Origin: Paramecium octaurelia
Lineage: Eukaryota; Ciliophora; Oligohymenophorea; Peniculida; Parameciidae
Direction of reading: 5' to 3'
Assembly (NCBI GenBank): GCA_905182995.1
Contig: CAJJDP010000133.1
Span: 10,013 to 74,012 of the forward strand
DNA length: 64,000 nt
The notes under the pieces were generated by a model, which ran no database searches, was not told where the DNA came from, and saw only the letters and a program-made list of their open reading frames with translations. Below are positions 1 through 13,100 of the stretch, in pieces (the first letter of the stretch is position 1; each line of letters starts with the position of its first letter). Made by a program: the position numbers and the translations under genes.

Positions 1-2851
1 AAAAAGGACTCTATATTTAAAAATAGGTCTAAAAACTATGTCTCCAATGTTGCATAAACTGTCACCACCATCACAGGTGGATTCGCATATTTATTTGCAA
101 TACCAATGACAGTGGAAGGACAAAGCTAATGCATTTTAATTGCTTATATTTGAACCCTCTTGCACATATTTAAGCTACCAATCATTAAAAATTAACTTCG
201 TTAAGAGACAAATAATCTCTCAAGCATAGCGACTATTAGCAAATCATGTGCATTTAATGTTCAAACTTGTACATTCATTTCAAATTAGATGCTCTACTAC
301 TAATACAATATATCTATATCAAAGAGATCAGTTTTTAAAAAAGCAAAACAAATCCAATTAATAAATTTGACACTTTTGTTTATTTCATTTCACAGTTCAA
401 ATAAGAGAGTAAACCAAAAAATATTACTAATTATCAGTGATAACCTACTTAAGTTCAACAAGTATCACATGCTTTTCACACAATCAGAAGTTAAAGATGC
501 TAAATATCATTTCATAACATTAATAAAGAATCAAGATAATTTGACTCTCAACCGATGATTTTATAACATTCATCGATATGCGAAGTGCTTCTAAATAGAG
601 GCATCAGAGCAATGTTAAATAGACATGCTATACATGGGATACTGACTGTATTTGCAAGAGATTATTGCTCACTTCAATGATATCACAAACATAGTATCTG
701 AATTAGAAAAGTAAATATAGGACATATAAAGCAAAAAAAAGGTTCCAAATAAGAGTATAAGCGCCTAAATTTAACTTGAATATTCCTTCTGTAGTAAATT
801 ATGTATTTACTTTATCTGAATTTGTAAGCATGGATTTGCGCTGATATCTGTAAGATTTCTAAAAGGACAACTATTATAATAGAAGTTGCTTCAAGTTATG
901 GAAGCTAAGGTGTAAGCTGAACATAAACAGAAACACTGCTGCTTCGAAGCGGTTGATTTTGAATGGAGATACAAAATACTATTGCGATTTAATAGAAACT
1001 TTATTGGTATAATTATTAATGGGTACTTATACTCCTTTTTTAGTGAGCTATGATAATTACCAATACATGTGAAGTATAATGTTAGAAAAAAACTTCGAGT
1101 TTAACTGCCCTTTATAAGTTTCAACACAAGATATTCAAAAAAGAATTGATTGAGTAAATCAATTATTAAAGTATAAAGGAAATATCTATATTTTCATTTA
1201 AGATGTAATGTAACCACAATTGTTAGTTAGCTATTTTCACCTACAGTTAAGGTATCTAACAACTTTAAACACAAATAACGTTATTTTCTTACTTAAATAA
1301 ATTTCTTTAGAAATCAAACACTAGTTATAACTGTGAAGTATCAGATTCTTCGACAAAACTAATTCTCATTTTGATAATAAAATATCATTATTGAGTACTC
1401 AACAAATTTGTCAATTAGTAATGTGCCTCTTGAATACTCTTTATCTTCTTTTATTTTGAGTGAGCAATGCTTGCAGTATCGTTTAGAAACAAGAATAAAT
1501 CCAATCAAAAGAAGAAGTACACCTTGACGATATTTTTATAACCAAAGTTTAATTATAGCCTGCTTAAGGTTTATCAAAAGCCTATTATCTAATCTTTCTT
1601 CTACAAAAACCGCTGTAACATGGAGAGCTCAGGCACATAAATCTATGTTATTTAAAAAAAATATAAATCAATAGATTAAACAAATCATATGAAAATTCAT
1701 CAATTACTTCAATTAATTATTTGATACTGCAAATAATTTCAATCTAGGAAAGAAGAAGAGCATTTATCTGATTCAAATATCAACATGGATCACAAGATAA
1801 ACCTAAACAAAAATGGTTGGGCTTACATTTTACGTTTTACAAAAAGAATTTCAAGAATTAGAGATGACTGAATGCATCCATCTGTAGAATCATATAGATA
1901 CTTCTTAATATAATAATTAATCTGGACTGCTAGATTTAAGTTCTGTTAGAAAGGTTGAACTTAAATTTATGTATGCAGAAAATCGCCAGCGCATAAAACA
2001 CAAGCGCGTTTATGAAAAATCAATTCAGATTAGCCAAATGTGCAAACTGGCTAGTTTTTCATGTAATAGGTCATCATTTCAGGTATCAGAAAATTATCCC
2101 CCCTTGTTCTTGAATCCCTTATTAACATGTTTTGCAGCTATTAACACCATCCTCGAACAATGATTCTGAAAATCTAACGAAGTCGAGCTAATTAACTAAA
2201 TTTCCTGCCAGCTATTAATCTTTGATAGTTAGAATTTTTCTTTATAGAACCTAAAAGCAAAATAATTGTGCAATTTTATCTAAGCAAGGTTTGTTAGTCT
2301 TAATAATAAATGATCTGCTCGTTCTAAATTTAAAGACGCGATAGTTGTTCACTCTTTTCAAGGATATTGATAGTAATTGACTAACTAAATTTATAAAAGG
2401 AATTATAACAAATATCTGTAATTGACCATCTCTATGTAGTAATTCAGAATAATTTGCAATTAAGTTAATAACCAATCAACCATTAAGACTGAATTTTACA
2501 GTACAAGCCTTCAAACCTCCTAAATTTTACTAAACTTAATATAATAGGATCTACGTTATAAATTTAATTTCCTCTCATAAGTTGTAAAATTGCAAAGTGC
2601 CAACCTATAAATTAAACAGAACAATACAAGTAAAGAATTTGGTTTCAAAGAAACCTTGTAATTAAATTATAGAATTAAGATGTATTGCATGAACAACGCA
2701 ACTTCAAATATTAATATTAATGTGGGAGTTGATTATTTAATTTTGAATTTTCTCGAATTTACTCTGAAATTATATCATCTCTACTACTGGACAAAGAAAA
2801 TTTGTCTTATTAAATTACGTATAATAACAAATTCAAATATATAGGAAAGGT
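1..2851. other. No supported gene (2.85 kb)
   Basis: AT-rich stretch in which I cannot support a gene. Open frames between TGA codons occur on both strands, for example the + strand at 1-153, 820-1050 and 1693-2163. Their lengths are close to what chance gives when only TGA stops translation. The + frame at 1-153 could be the tail of a gene lying to the left, and 1969-2163 has a somewhat higher GC content. No intron-plus-frame combination gave a convincing model and no family was recognised. Confidence 0.4.
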
Positions 2852-5800
2852 TCAATTCTATTATTCTGAAAATTATATTTGTCTATTTAAATTATAATAT
2901 TCCAATGCTTCTTCTTATTTATACATTTCTTCTAGAGCTTGTGCTGTATAAATTCATATTCATCATATTTACCTTTTCTAACATTATATTCTGAATTTTC
3001 AGGGCTTTTCTAAATAGCTAAATCATAATATTCTAATGCTTCTTCATATATACCCATACTTCCTAAAGTTCTTGCTGCAAAGATTTTTTAATAATATTTA
3101 CCTTTACCAACATAATGTTCTGATTCTTCAGGGTTTTTCTAAATAGCTAAATCATAATATCCTAATGCTTCTCCAAATCTATTCGCATTTTCTAGAACTT
3201 ATGCTGCATTAATTCATATCATAGTCTTTACCTTTGGCAAAATAATATTTTGAATTTTCAGGGCTTTTCGAAAAAGCTGAATCATAATATTCTAATGCTT
3301 CTTCATATCTACCCATACTTTCTAAGATTCGTGCTGAAACAAATTGATATAATACTATTTACCTTTTTAGATAAAGTATTTGGATTATTCCGGGTTGTTC
3401 AAAATAGCTGAATCATAATTTTCTAATGCTTCCCCATATCTATTCAATTTTTCTAGAGATTGTGCTACATAAATTCTTATAATTCTTTACCTCTTATAAA
3501 ATAATATTCGGATATTTCTGGGCTTTTCTAAATGGCTGAATCGTAATATTCTAACGCTTCTTCACATCTATCTATACTTTCTAAAGCTCTGCCTAATTGA
3601 ATTTTTCTTTAAAACAAATGTACCTTTACCAATATAATATTCTGATTTTTCAGGGTTCTTCTAAATTGCCAAATCATAATATTCTAATGCTTCTTCATAT
3701 CTATTCATATTTTCTAGAGTTCTTGCTACACAACTTCATATTATAATATCTACCTTTACAAAAAAAATAACCTGATTCTTCAGGATTTTTCTAGATAGCA
3801 GAATCACAATATTCTAATGCTTCTGAATATCTATTCATCATATCTAGGGTTATTGCTGCAAAAATATTCAAAATATGATTACCTTTTCCTATATCGTGAT
3901 CTGGGTTATTAGGGTTTTTATTAATAGCCAATTCATAATATAACAATGCTTCTTTATATAAATTCATTTCCTATAAAGCATATGCTAGAAAGGATGAATG
4001 TCTCTTATACCTTTGTTATGAAAATATTCGGATGCTTCAGGATTTATCTAAATAGCTAAATCATAATATGATAATGCTTCTTAAAATCTTTGCAATTCTA
4101 CTAAAATTAATGCTAAAAAGTACACTTATTCAATTATACCCTTTTAATTATAAGCCTATGACAATTCAGGGTTTCTCTAAATAGTCATATTGCAATAATC
4201 TAATGCTTCTTCTAATCTATTCATTTTTAATAAAATAGATGCTAATAAGAATATATTCGAAAACACCTTTTTAAAAATAGTTATCTGAGATTTCAGGGTT
4301 TTGCTAAATAGCTAAATCACAATATTATAATGCTTCTTCAAATCTATTCATTTTTTGTAAAGTTTCAGCTTGAAAATTATGGGAGTTATTTCTACATCTG
4401 TTATAAAAATTGTCCGAATTGTCAGACGTTTTTAAAATGGCAATATCATTCTATTATAATGCTTCTTCAAACCTATTCATTAAATGTAATGTTTCAGCTA
4501 TAAAAAAGTAGTGATATTTACATTTGTTAGTATATAACTATGAATTTTATGGGTTATAATAAATAGCTAGATCTAATGATTTTAACGCCTATTCAAATCG
4601 ATTCATTTATATTAAAGCGATTGCTGCAAAAAGCTTAAATGTTATAAATATACCTTTGTTATTATAATATTCAAAAATTTCAGGATTTCTCTAAATAGCC
4701 ATATCACAATTTAATAAAGCTTCTTCTTATCTATTCATTTACATTAAAGTAGATGCTAATAAGAATGCATTCTGAATACCTTTTTAACAATAGTTTGATG
4801 AGATTTCAGGGTTTATCTAAATAGCTAAATCACAATATTCTAATGCTTCTTCATTTCTATTTATTTTTGATAAAGCTTGAGCTAAATAATTAGATATGGT
4901 TAATAATACCTTTGTTACCAAAATAAACTGATTCTTCAGGGTTTTTCTAGATAGCAAAATCAAAAAAGTTAATTGCCTCTTCCACTCTATTCATTTCCAT
5001 TAATGTAATTGCTAAAAAGGATGACTATGGAAAATTAACCTTTGTNTGTACCTTTACCAATATAATATTCTGATTTTTCAGGGTTCTTCTAAATTGCCAA
5101 ATCATAATATTCTAATGCTTCTTCATATCTATTCATATTTTCTAGAGTTCTTGCTACACAACTTCATATTATAATATCTACCTTTACAAAAAAAATAACC
5201 TGATTCTTCAGGATTTTTCTAGATAGCAGAATCACAATATTCTAATGCTTCTGAATATCTATTCATCATATCTAGGGTTATTGCTGCAAAAATATTCAAA
5301 ATATGATTACCTTTTCCTATATCGTGATCTGGGTTATTAGGGTTTTTATTAATAGCCAATTCATAATATAACAATGCTTCTTTATATAAATTCATTTCCT
5401 ATAAAGCATATGCTAGAAAGGATGAATGTCTCTTATACCTTTGTTATGAAAATATTCGGATGCTTCAGGATTTATCTAAATAGCTAAATCATAATATGAT
5501 AATGCTTCTTAAAATCTTTGCAATTCTACTAAAATTAATGCTAAAAAGTACACTTATTCAATTATACCCTTTTAATTATAAGCCTATGACAATTCAGGGT
5601 TTCTCTAAATAGTCATATTGCAATAATCTAATGCTTCTTCTAATCTATTCATTTTTAATAAAATAGATGCTAATAAGAATATATTCGAAAACACCTTTTT
5701 AAAAATAGTTATCTGAGATTTCAGGGTTTTGCTAAATAGCTAAATCACAATATTATAATGCTTCTTCAAATCTATTCATTTTTTGTAAAGTTTCAGCTTG

Positions 5801-7860
5801 AAAATTATGGGAGTTATTTCTACATCTGTTATAAAAATTGTCCGAATTGTCAGACGTTTTTAAAATGGCAATATCATTCTATTATAATGCTTCTTCAAAC
5901 CTATTCATTAAATGTAATGTTTCAGCTATAAAAAAGTAGTGATATTTACATTTGTTAGTATATAACTATGAATTTTATGGGTTATAATAAATAGCTAGAT
6001 CTAATGATTTTAACGCCTATTCAAATCGATTCATTTATATTAAAGCGATTGCTGCAAAAAGCTTAAATGTTATAAATATACCTTTGTTATTATAATATTC
6101 AAAAATTTCAGGATTTCTCTAAATAGCCATATCACAATTTAATAAAGCTTCTTCTTATCTATTCATTTACATTAAAGTAGATGCTAATAAGAATGCATTC
6201 TGAATACCTTTTTAACAATAGTTTGATGAGATTTCAGGGTTTATCTAAATAGCTAAATCACAATATTCTAATGCTTCTTCATTTCTATTTATTTTTGATA
6301 AAGCTTGAGCTAAATAATTAGATATGGTTAATAATACCTTTGTTACCAAAATAAACTGATTCTTCAGGGTTTTTCTAGATAGCAAAATCAAAAAAGTTAA
6401 TTGCCTCTTCCACTCTATTCATTTCCATTAATGTAATTGCTAAAAAGGATGACTATGGAAAATTAACCTTTGTTATAATAATATTCTGGCATTTCAGAGT
6501 TGTTTTTAATAGCCTTGTCGTATAATTGTAATGCTTCTTCAAATCTACTCATTTTTGATAACACTTCACCTACATGAGAATACTTGACTAATTTTACCTT
6601 ATTTATTGATGTAATATGAATCTTCAGGGTTTCTTTAAATTGCTAAATTGCAATACTTCAATGCTTCTTCAAATCTACCCATCTTTTTTAGTAATTCAGC
6701 TAAAGAAATACATGGCATATTATACCCTTGTTATTAAAATAAAGTGGTTCTTCAGGGTTTTTAAATATGGCTAAATCAAAAAATTTCAATGCCTCTTCTA
6801 ATCTATCCATTTTCATTAATGTAATTGCTATAAAGGATGACTGTTAAAAATATACCTTTGCTATTATAATATTCTGGATTTTCAGAACTTTTGCAAATAG
6901 CCTAGTCAAAATACTACAATGCTTCCTCAAATCTGTTCATTTTATATAAAACATCAGCTACATTAAATGTTTACTAATTCTACCTTTTGTAAGAAAATAT
7001 AATGATTTTTCAGAGTTTTTCTGAATAGCTAAATCACAATTTTTTAATGCGTCTCCTAGCCTATTCATATGCGTTAAAATAGTTGCTAAAAAAAGGTTGA
7101 TCGCTCAGCTATACCTTTGTAATTGTAGTAATCTGATATTTCAGAATTTATCTAAATAGCTAAATCTTAATATTATAGCGCTTCTTCAAATCTTCTCAAA
7201 TCAACTAAAGCAGACGCTAATAAAGATGAATAACCCAATATACCTTTATCGTAATAATAATTTGAATTTTGTGGATTTTTAGAGATACATAAATCAAGAA
7301 ATTTTAATGATTCTCTACATCTATCCATAAGCATTAAAGTTTATGCTAAAAGAATGAATTTTCAAATACATTTCTTGTTATAATATTCTGGGATTTCAGG
7401 ATGTATCTCTATTGCTAAATCGTAATATTTTATTGCTTGCTCAAATTCATCTAATTCCATTAAAGCAAAAGCTTAGAAATATGAATGTTGAAATGTACCT
7501 TTTTTAAAATAATAAAGTGAATTTTTGGGATTTCTCTAAATAGCTAAATCATAAAATTATAATGCTTCTTTATATTGATTTTTTTCAACTAATGTATTTG
7601 CTTTTTGGAATATTGGTTTAAATTTACCTTAATTATTATAATATTCTGAATTTTCATGCCTTTAGTTTGATTCTTCTTATTTAAAATTGAAACAAAATAT
7701 ATCAATTGCTGTAAATATCAGAAGTAACCATACCTTTCTAAAAATTATATTCTTAGATTTCATCATTTTATAATCCATCTATTTTATATTTTTTTTCAAC
7801 TTAAATATCTGAACTCAATCTTAATTGCTTTTTCAAATTTAATTATGTTCTTAATTCACA
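2852..7860 (-). CDS. TPR-repeat protein, one small intron per repeat
   Basis: The minus strand encodes a long array of 34-residue tetratricopeptide repeats. A typical unit reads AxxLxxMNRYEEALEYYDLA followed by IQKNPENSEYYxNKG, which matches the TPR helix A/helix B pattern. TPRs are protein-protein interaction scaffolds. Nearly every unit carries its own GT-AG intron of about 25-30 nt at the same phase-1 place, just after the YxNK motif, so the genomic period is about 129 bp. The end is TGA at 2852-2854, after SEQQN. The start near 7860 is uncertain because no ATG joins cleanly to the first exon. The array as assembled holds about 37 units, but 11 of them (5047-6473) are an exact copy of 3619-5045 across a one-base gap, so about 26 is more likely. 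No enzymatic domain was seen. Confidence 0.8.
3619..5045. repeat. Direct repeat, copy 1 (1,427 bp)
   Basis: This block is repeated without visible difference at 5047-6473 (offset 1,428), separated by a single N. It covers 11 TPR units and begins and ends inside introns. The one-base gap between identical blocks is typical of overlapping contig ends joined by a scaffolder. Confidence 0.9.
5046..5046. other. Single-base assembly gap (N)
   Basis: The only ambiguous base in the first half of the window. It lies exactly at the junction of the two copies of the 1,427-bp direct repeat, inside a TPR-gene intron. Confidence 0.95.
5047..6473. repeat. Direct repeat, copy 2 (1,427 bp)
   Basis: Identical by eye to 3619-5045. 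The sequence becomes unique again at 6474. Probably an unmerged contig overlap and not a biological duplication. Confidence 0.9.
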
Positions 7861-8235
7861 TTTTAGTAAACGATTAATTTTAATTCTTCATCTCAATTAT
7901 AAAATGGGTTTACTTTTATTTATTCGCTTTATTTTGTTAAAATTTAGAACCATACAACATCCTTAGAGCATTTTATTAATTAATTAATAATTGATGGGTA
8001 TTAAAACTTCTAATTTAACAAAAATTATTCACACAAGCTGGATACTTTTATTATTTACCTATCATTTAGTGTAAGTTATTTTCACAAAAATATATCATAA
8101 ATTTGATTGCCTTACAAAATATTATTGAAATTAATTGATTTTATAAATGAAAAAATAAAGGAATATTAATTGTTGGATTTTAATTTCAAATTGACCTTTC
8201 AATCTCCTGTAAGAAGGATCCTAGATAAACCTTGA

Positions 8236-8592
8236 CTTTTTAAAGATAACATTTAATAAATTAAAAAATGGCAGCTCAATATTGAAAATTGTAATTATGA
8301 ACACAAATAACTATGTGGTGGAATATTCTTTCGATTTTTTGATGCCCTTATTATGCAAGTTAATAATTTTGTAGGTCACAACTAAATTTTTTATACTAAT
8401 TCCCTTCAATACTCAAATAATTTCAATTTATAACAATATAGTTTCTTTTAAATTATAAAACCAAGATTTCAAACAAGAATTCAGAACAACTTAGCTATCA
8501 AATTACCTAAAATCAAACAAACAGAATTTATGACTATCACCTCAAACATCAAAAAATATCTCAAGCCCGCTCAAAATCCTTAACTCTTATGA
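8236..8592 (+). CDS. Doubtful small gene, unknown
   Basis: A frame open for about 118 codons ending in TGA at 8590-8592, in an otherwise gene-poor stretch between the TPR and HECT genes. A start at ATG 8353 would give 79 residues; a longer product would need an upstream exon that I cannot place. The C-terminal half is basic (LAIKLPKIKQTEF, then KKYLKPAQNPQLL). No family is recognised. The length is only about twice the chance expectation for this composition, so it may be noise. The rest of 7861-9300 shows nothing else that I can support. Confidence 0.25.
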
Positions 8593-9307
8593 TAAAAAAT
8601 ATTCTGAAATGAATTACAATTATTTTGATCTTATGGTTTTATGGTAGGTAGAGAAAACCTCTACTCACGATAAAGATTTAGAACTTTTACTTCTAAAAAA
8701 ATATTCTGAAACTTAAATTATCAAAGTTCACCTACAATGTGTTATTTTTCTTATATGGTTTTTCTCAAAGTACGCGTTTATCCGCCGCTGTTTTATTATT
8801 TACTTGGTATAAGGTATAATTTCTCACTCAAATAAACAGTTGTAATATTCATTCATTACATTAAATTAAAATTTTAGATAGTTTTCCATTTAAAAATTGG
8901 AATTTTTTTTCTCTCTTCAAGCATTTATACATGTGGTTAGGCATTAGAAGTTTAAAAAATGTATTAAAATTTGAAGATTGGAAGCTAAATCATCAACTTT
9001 GGCAATCCTTCATAAATTTTCAACCTTTTATATTCTTACCTATTGAAATTTTGACTTATTAGTCCTTTCATTTCATAGTATCTGCAAAAACAGTAATGAT
9101 AAAATATTGTAAAAGATGATGACAATAAATATTGCTAAACTTTATTGAAATGATTATAATTACTCTAGGAATCAGATGCTAAATATTATTAAATTGTTAT
9201 CAGGATATTAGTTAAATTATCTAATTAGCATATCAGCCAATTAAAGATTTTAGTGTCCAGAATCTGATATTCACATAATAAAATTAAATTCAATAATCAT
9301 ATATCAG

Positions 9308-9957
9308 ATAATGATTACCGTTTGATTTACTTAATAGACAATATTAATTACCTTACATAACTATTTCAACTGCTCATTTAATTTCTTTTAAGTGAATAAT
9401 AACTAGCAAAAAAAATTTTGAAAAATTTTAATTTCTTCTTCAAATTTGCAAATTTTGTATGTTTATGATTAATAATTTTAGAAAATATTATTTATCATTT
9501 CCAATTATTTACAATAATTATTAATTTGTTTTTTTTTTAAATAAACCATTAGGCTGTGTAATATTCCCTTTGGTCGTAACAGTAAAAATTTTTGATATTA
9601 ATTTTATGAATTATCGATTGAAGCCCCAGAACTAGATAATTGATGAATTTCTTCCTTATTTGAGATTAAGATTTGGGAAGAATCAAAAATAGGTTTTTAA
9701 TATAAATATACTTTTCAATCAACTCTGATTTGGAATCTGATTTTTTGGTAAGTTAATAATTGCTCTATGTCAGATACTATAACTAACTCAAATAAATTGA
9801 GATTGAAGCTGATTCAAAATATCTTTTTTAAATTAAATTTTTCTTTATAAGAATTTTTTACTAATACAAACCTAATATTTGTTTCTTTGGGTTCTGTTAT
9901 GATATGCAAATCTTGAGGCTCTCTAAAATTTATTTTGAGATACTTATGACTATGCAT
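9308..9957 (-). pseudogene. Possible small gene or gene relic
   Basis: From ATG 9955-9957 one frame reads MHSHKYLKINFREPQDLHII and stays open to about 9308 except for two internal TGA codons. Alternatively, excising a 29-nt GT-AG intron gives a complete 46-residue protein ending in TGA at 9788-9790. It could therefore be a very small gene, a decayed larger gene, or chance. It lies downstream of the HECT ligase gene in the same orientation. No family recognised. Confidence 0.25.
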
Positions 9958-10150
9958 AATTCTTTTGATGAGTTTAACATTCATCAATCACAATCAGTTG
10001 CAAAAATAAATTACAACTTTAGGTTCAGATAGAATAAAAATTTGAAAGAATTTGAGTTTAAAATTAATCTACGACTTTAAAGCAATTTGAAAACTACGAT
10101 TTAATAATAATTAATGTAATTTTCTAATATGATAATGTTTTTTAACATAA

Positions 10151-13100
10151 TCATGCCAATGTAAATTCATCTGACCCTTCTGTTATAGCAAGCTCTAATT
10201 TTGCAGCTAAGATTTATTCTTATGAATAGGGAGGCAGTTCTAATTAATTTAAACTATTATAAGTAAATCTATATTATACCATGTGTGTCCTACAGGTAAT
10301 ACTTAATCGGTCATATTGAAATCACACTGAAACTTACTAATTTGAATTTTTCTTTCTGAATTCTGAAATCCTCCTATTGGTGCCAACGGTAAGGCTACAA
10401 ATTAATTTTTTCTTTACATGTTACAAATTTTAAGAATTTTGCCAGCAAATCTTAACTGAAACTCCTCAAAGTATTTTATAACCATTTAATCGCCTCATTT
10501 TAGGGAGCAAAATCAATGTACTAAAGATTATTTATAAGATCGTCAACTAAGAATATATATATATAAGTATTACCATCTATGTAATTTTAGCCACATAACA
10601 ATTATTCTAGTTAAGTTGAGTCAAAAATACTAATGTATTATCTTGGTATCACGGAGTAAAACCCTTCTAAAAAGGCTTTCATTTAATTTTCAGTGTTTTT
10701 TGCCATGATTTAATCGCAATACAGTTTTATGAATTCTTTTTTGTTTTCCTAAGTAACTAGTATTTCTTCTCCACCTTATTTAAGCTCTAGATCTTCAGGT
10801 CTCCCATTATTAACAATTGTGTATAAAAAATATTATTCAAAACCAGTGTTACTCTTACTGTAATAGAGAGAATAGAATTATTGATATAACCCTTCATCAT
10901 GATATGATATATCAAATATAGATAATTTTTAACCTATAATGTGTTTAAAGAAGGAGATTGGAAACCTTCCAAATACTTTAAGTCCATTGGTGATGGCTAT
11001 CGCAAAAATCCTACCAATGAATTTAAATTTGTTCAGATAATCAGGATCTTGATAGGATTCCCTATTAATTTAACAAAACAAATTATTTGAAGTAGGAATA
11101 AATAGTTTATTATTTGGATCTACTATTTCTTTCATGAGTAATTACATCCACTCCTTTGATAAACCTCCCACGTCTATACCTTGTTCACCTTCAAATATAA
11201 CAGTTATATTTGTTAATAATTGAGGATCACAACTTTTAATCTTATTATAAGAATCCTCGAAAATATGGTTTCTTCTTACTGATAATCTTTTTCGTTATCT
11301 ACTTGTCAGCTTGAATTGAAAGTATAATTTCTTATTTTCAAAATCAATACATTTGGAATGATTTAGAAAAAAATAATCCACATAAATGTTCTAAAATTCA
11401 AAATCATGTGTGTTTCTAGAAGGCTATTAACGTCTCAAAATTTATCCTTTCATTTATCTAAGTTTCTGTTTTATTATATAATTGATAAAAGTTTTGCCCT
11501 GTCTACAAATCTCTCTTGAAAAACTTTCAAAGTCAACTACTCCAATTTCTAGGGAACCTGAAAGAGAATTGGACATCTCCATAGAAGCTAATTTAGTTAA
11601 AAAAAGTAATTATTCAGGGTTATTTGGATTGAGAATTTAATTGGATATTACTAAGATACTGAATATTGGTGATATGGCTGGGTAATATTTTTGGACTTAT
11701 TCCTTTGGTATCCTGGAAATAACTTGTTCAGCGAGCTTCATTAATTTCTCAAGTTTAAGTGAGTTCAAAAACTTCTCGCAACTACTTTATTCCTCAGGAC
11801 CTTGTTTATAAGCAATTTAAAGCAGTTAAAATATTTTTTCAACTTCATATATTTTGTAAAAGCATGAATCACTTGTATTTCTATTTTCTAATTGAATCTA
11901 ATAATAATCTGTAGAGTTTTCAACTACATCTTCCATCAGCTTAAAAAAATGTTTTCTGTTCTATGAAACACCCAAAAGTTTTGATATCAATTATACATAA
12001 TTGTTACTGAACTCTAAATCCTTCTCTTTAAGCATATTATTGAAAAGAGCGTTAATTTAATATTCACTTAATTCTGGAATCGATATTTATTCTTAATTCC
12101 CCATAAATTAAATAAGCAGATTCAACTATTGACCTTAAAACAATTCAATTGAGCTTATCAATTCTTTAAAAGTATTGGTTGATAATTGGCATTTTTATAA
12201 ATTTTATAAATCAACCATCACCTCTAAAACTCTTTTTTTCACTAATTCTAAACCTTATTTACAATCTTGCACCGATTCGTTCAACTATTTTAATATCTGA
12301 ATTAAATTATTAATTATTAAATTCGTTATATTCATTTTAGGCACTAGAGTTTTCAAAAAATTAAGAACACCGTTTAAATTAGCCTCAACATCTTTTATAC
12401 ATAGAAATTTCATCAAAAATTGAATTAACTAATCATCTAGTTTTCCTAAATTTTTTAGAGTATATCTTCTTATATCCAAGATACAATTTACATTTTCAAG
12501 TGTCATATTCTGATTGGTTTGTTATACTTCGTTTTATTATTCTTGCTATTAAAATTAATCACCTATGTTATCTTCGTCAAGGTTTTCGTCATTGAAAACA
12601 ATATCAGCATTATTATAATAGGCATTTCTTTCAAAATTTTCATTTATCAACTCGAGATTATCGTTGTTTTATTGATTGAATATATTTTCCTAAAATAAAT
12701 GATTTTAAGACTGTCTACCTATAACTTGGATAGTTGTATTATTTTCTTATCGCATGTTAAATCTTAACCTTATAATGTCATCCACTAATTCTACTCTCTA
12801 TTAAATTTAAGAAACCTCAGTGGAATCTTGTACAAGAAACCCTCGAAGCCTTTACAAATAATGTTAAAACTATCTTGGTAAACGTAATTATTAGAAAATT
12901 ACAGTGAATTAGATATTAACCTAAATTTAGTTATTGATGAAAGCATTCACAAAATCGTCCAAGACTTGTTTGTTTTCTAAGCTTTTATAAGTTTCTTAAT
13001 TAGCTTCCTGTCCAATCTAATTAATAAATTAATTTTCTTCGTGTTCCAAGTCTACTGCAGTAATTTCACGAGACTCCAAGTTATTTTAAATTAAGTTTAA

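Noticed and set aside
1-2993. A + strand frame 1 that seems protein-like for nearly 3 kb with scattered TGA codons, suggesting TGA = Trp or a big decayed gene
   Set aside because: TGA occurs in it about as often as chance predicts, and the same frame looks equally protein-like where it runs antisense through the TPR gene. With UAR read as Gln, almost any AT-rich frame looks plausible.
2905-7570. CRISPR-like or satellite array with ~129-bp period
   Set aside because: The period equals one 34-residue TPR unit plus its intron; units diverge as protein repeats do, and no spacer structure exists.
10254-10281. HECT ligase with Trp in place of the catalytic Cys (pseudo-ligase)
   Set aside because: The apparent HTWYN comes from reading through a 26-nt intron; splicing restores HTC-LNQLELPPY and the correct C-lobe.
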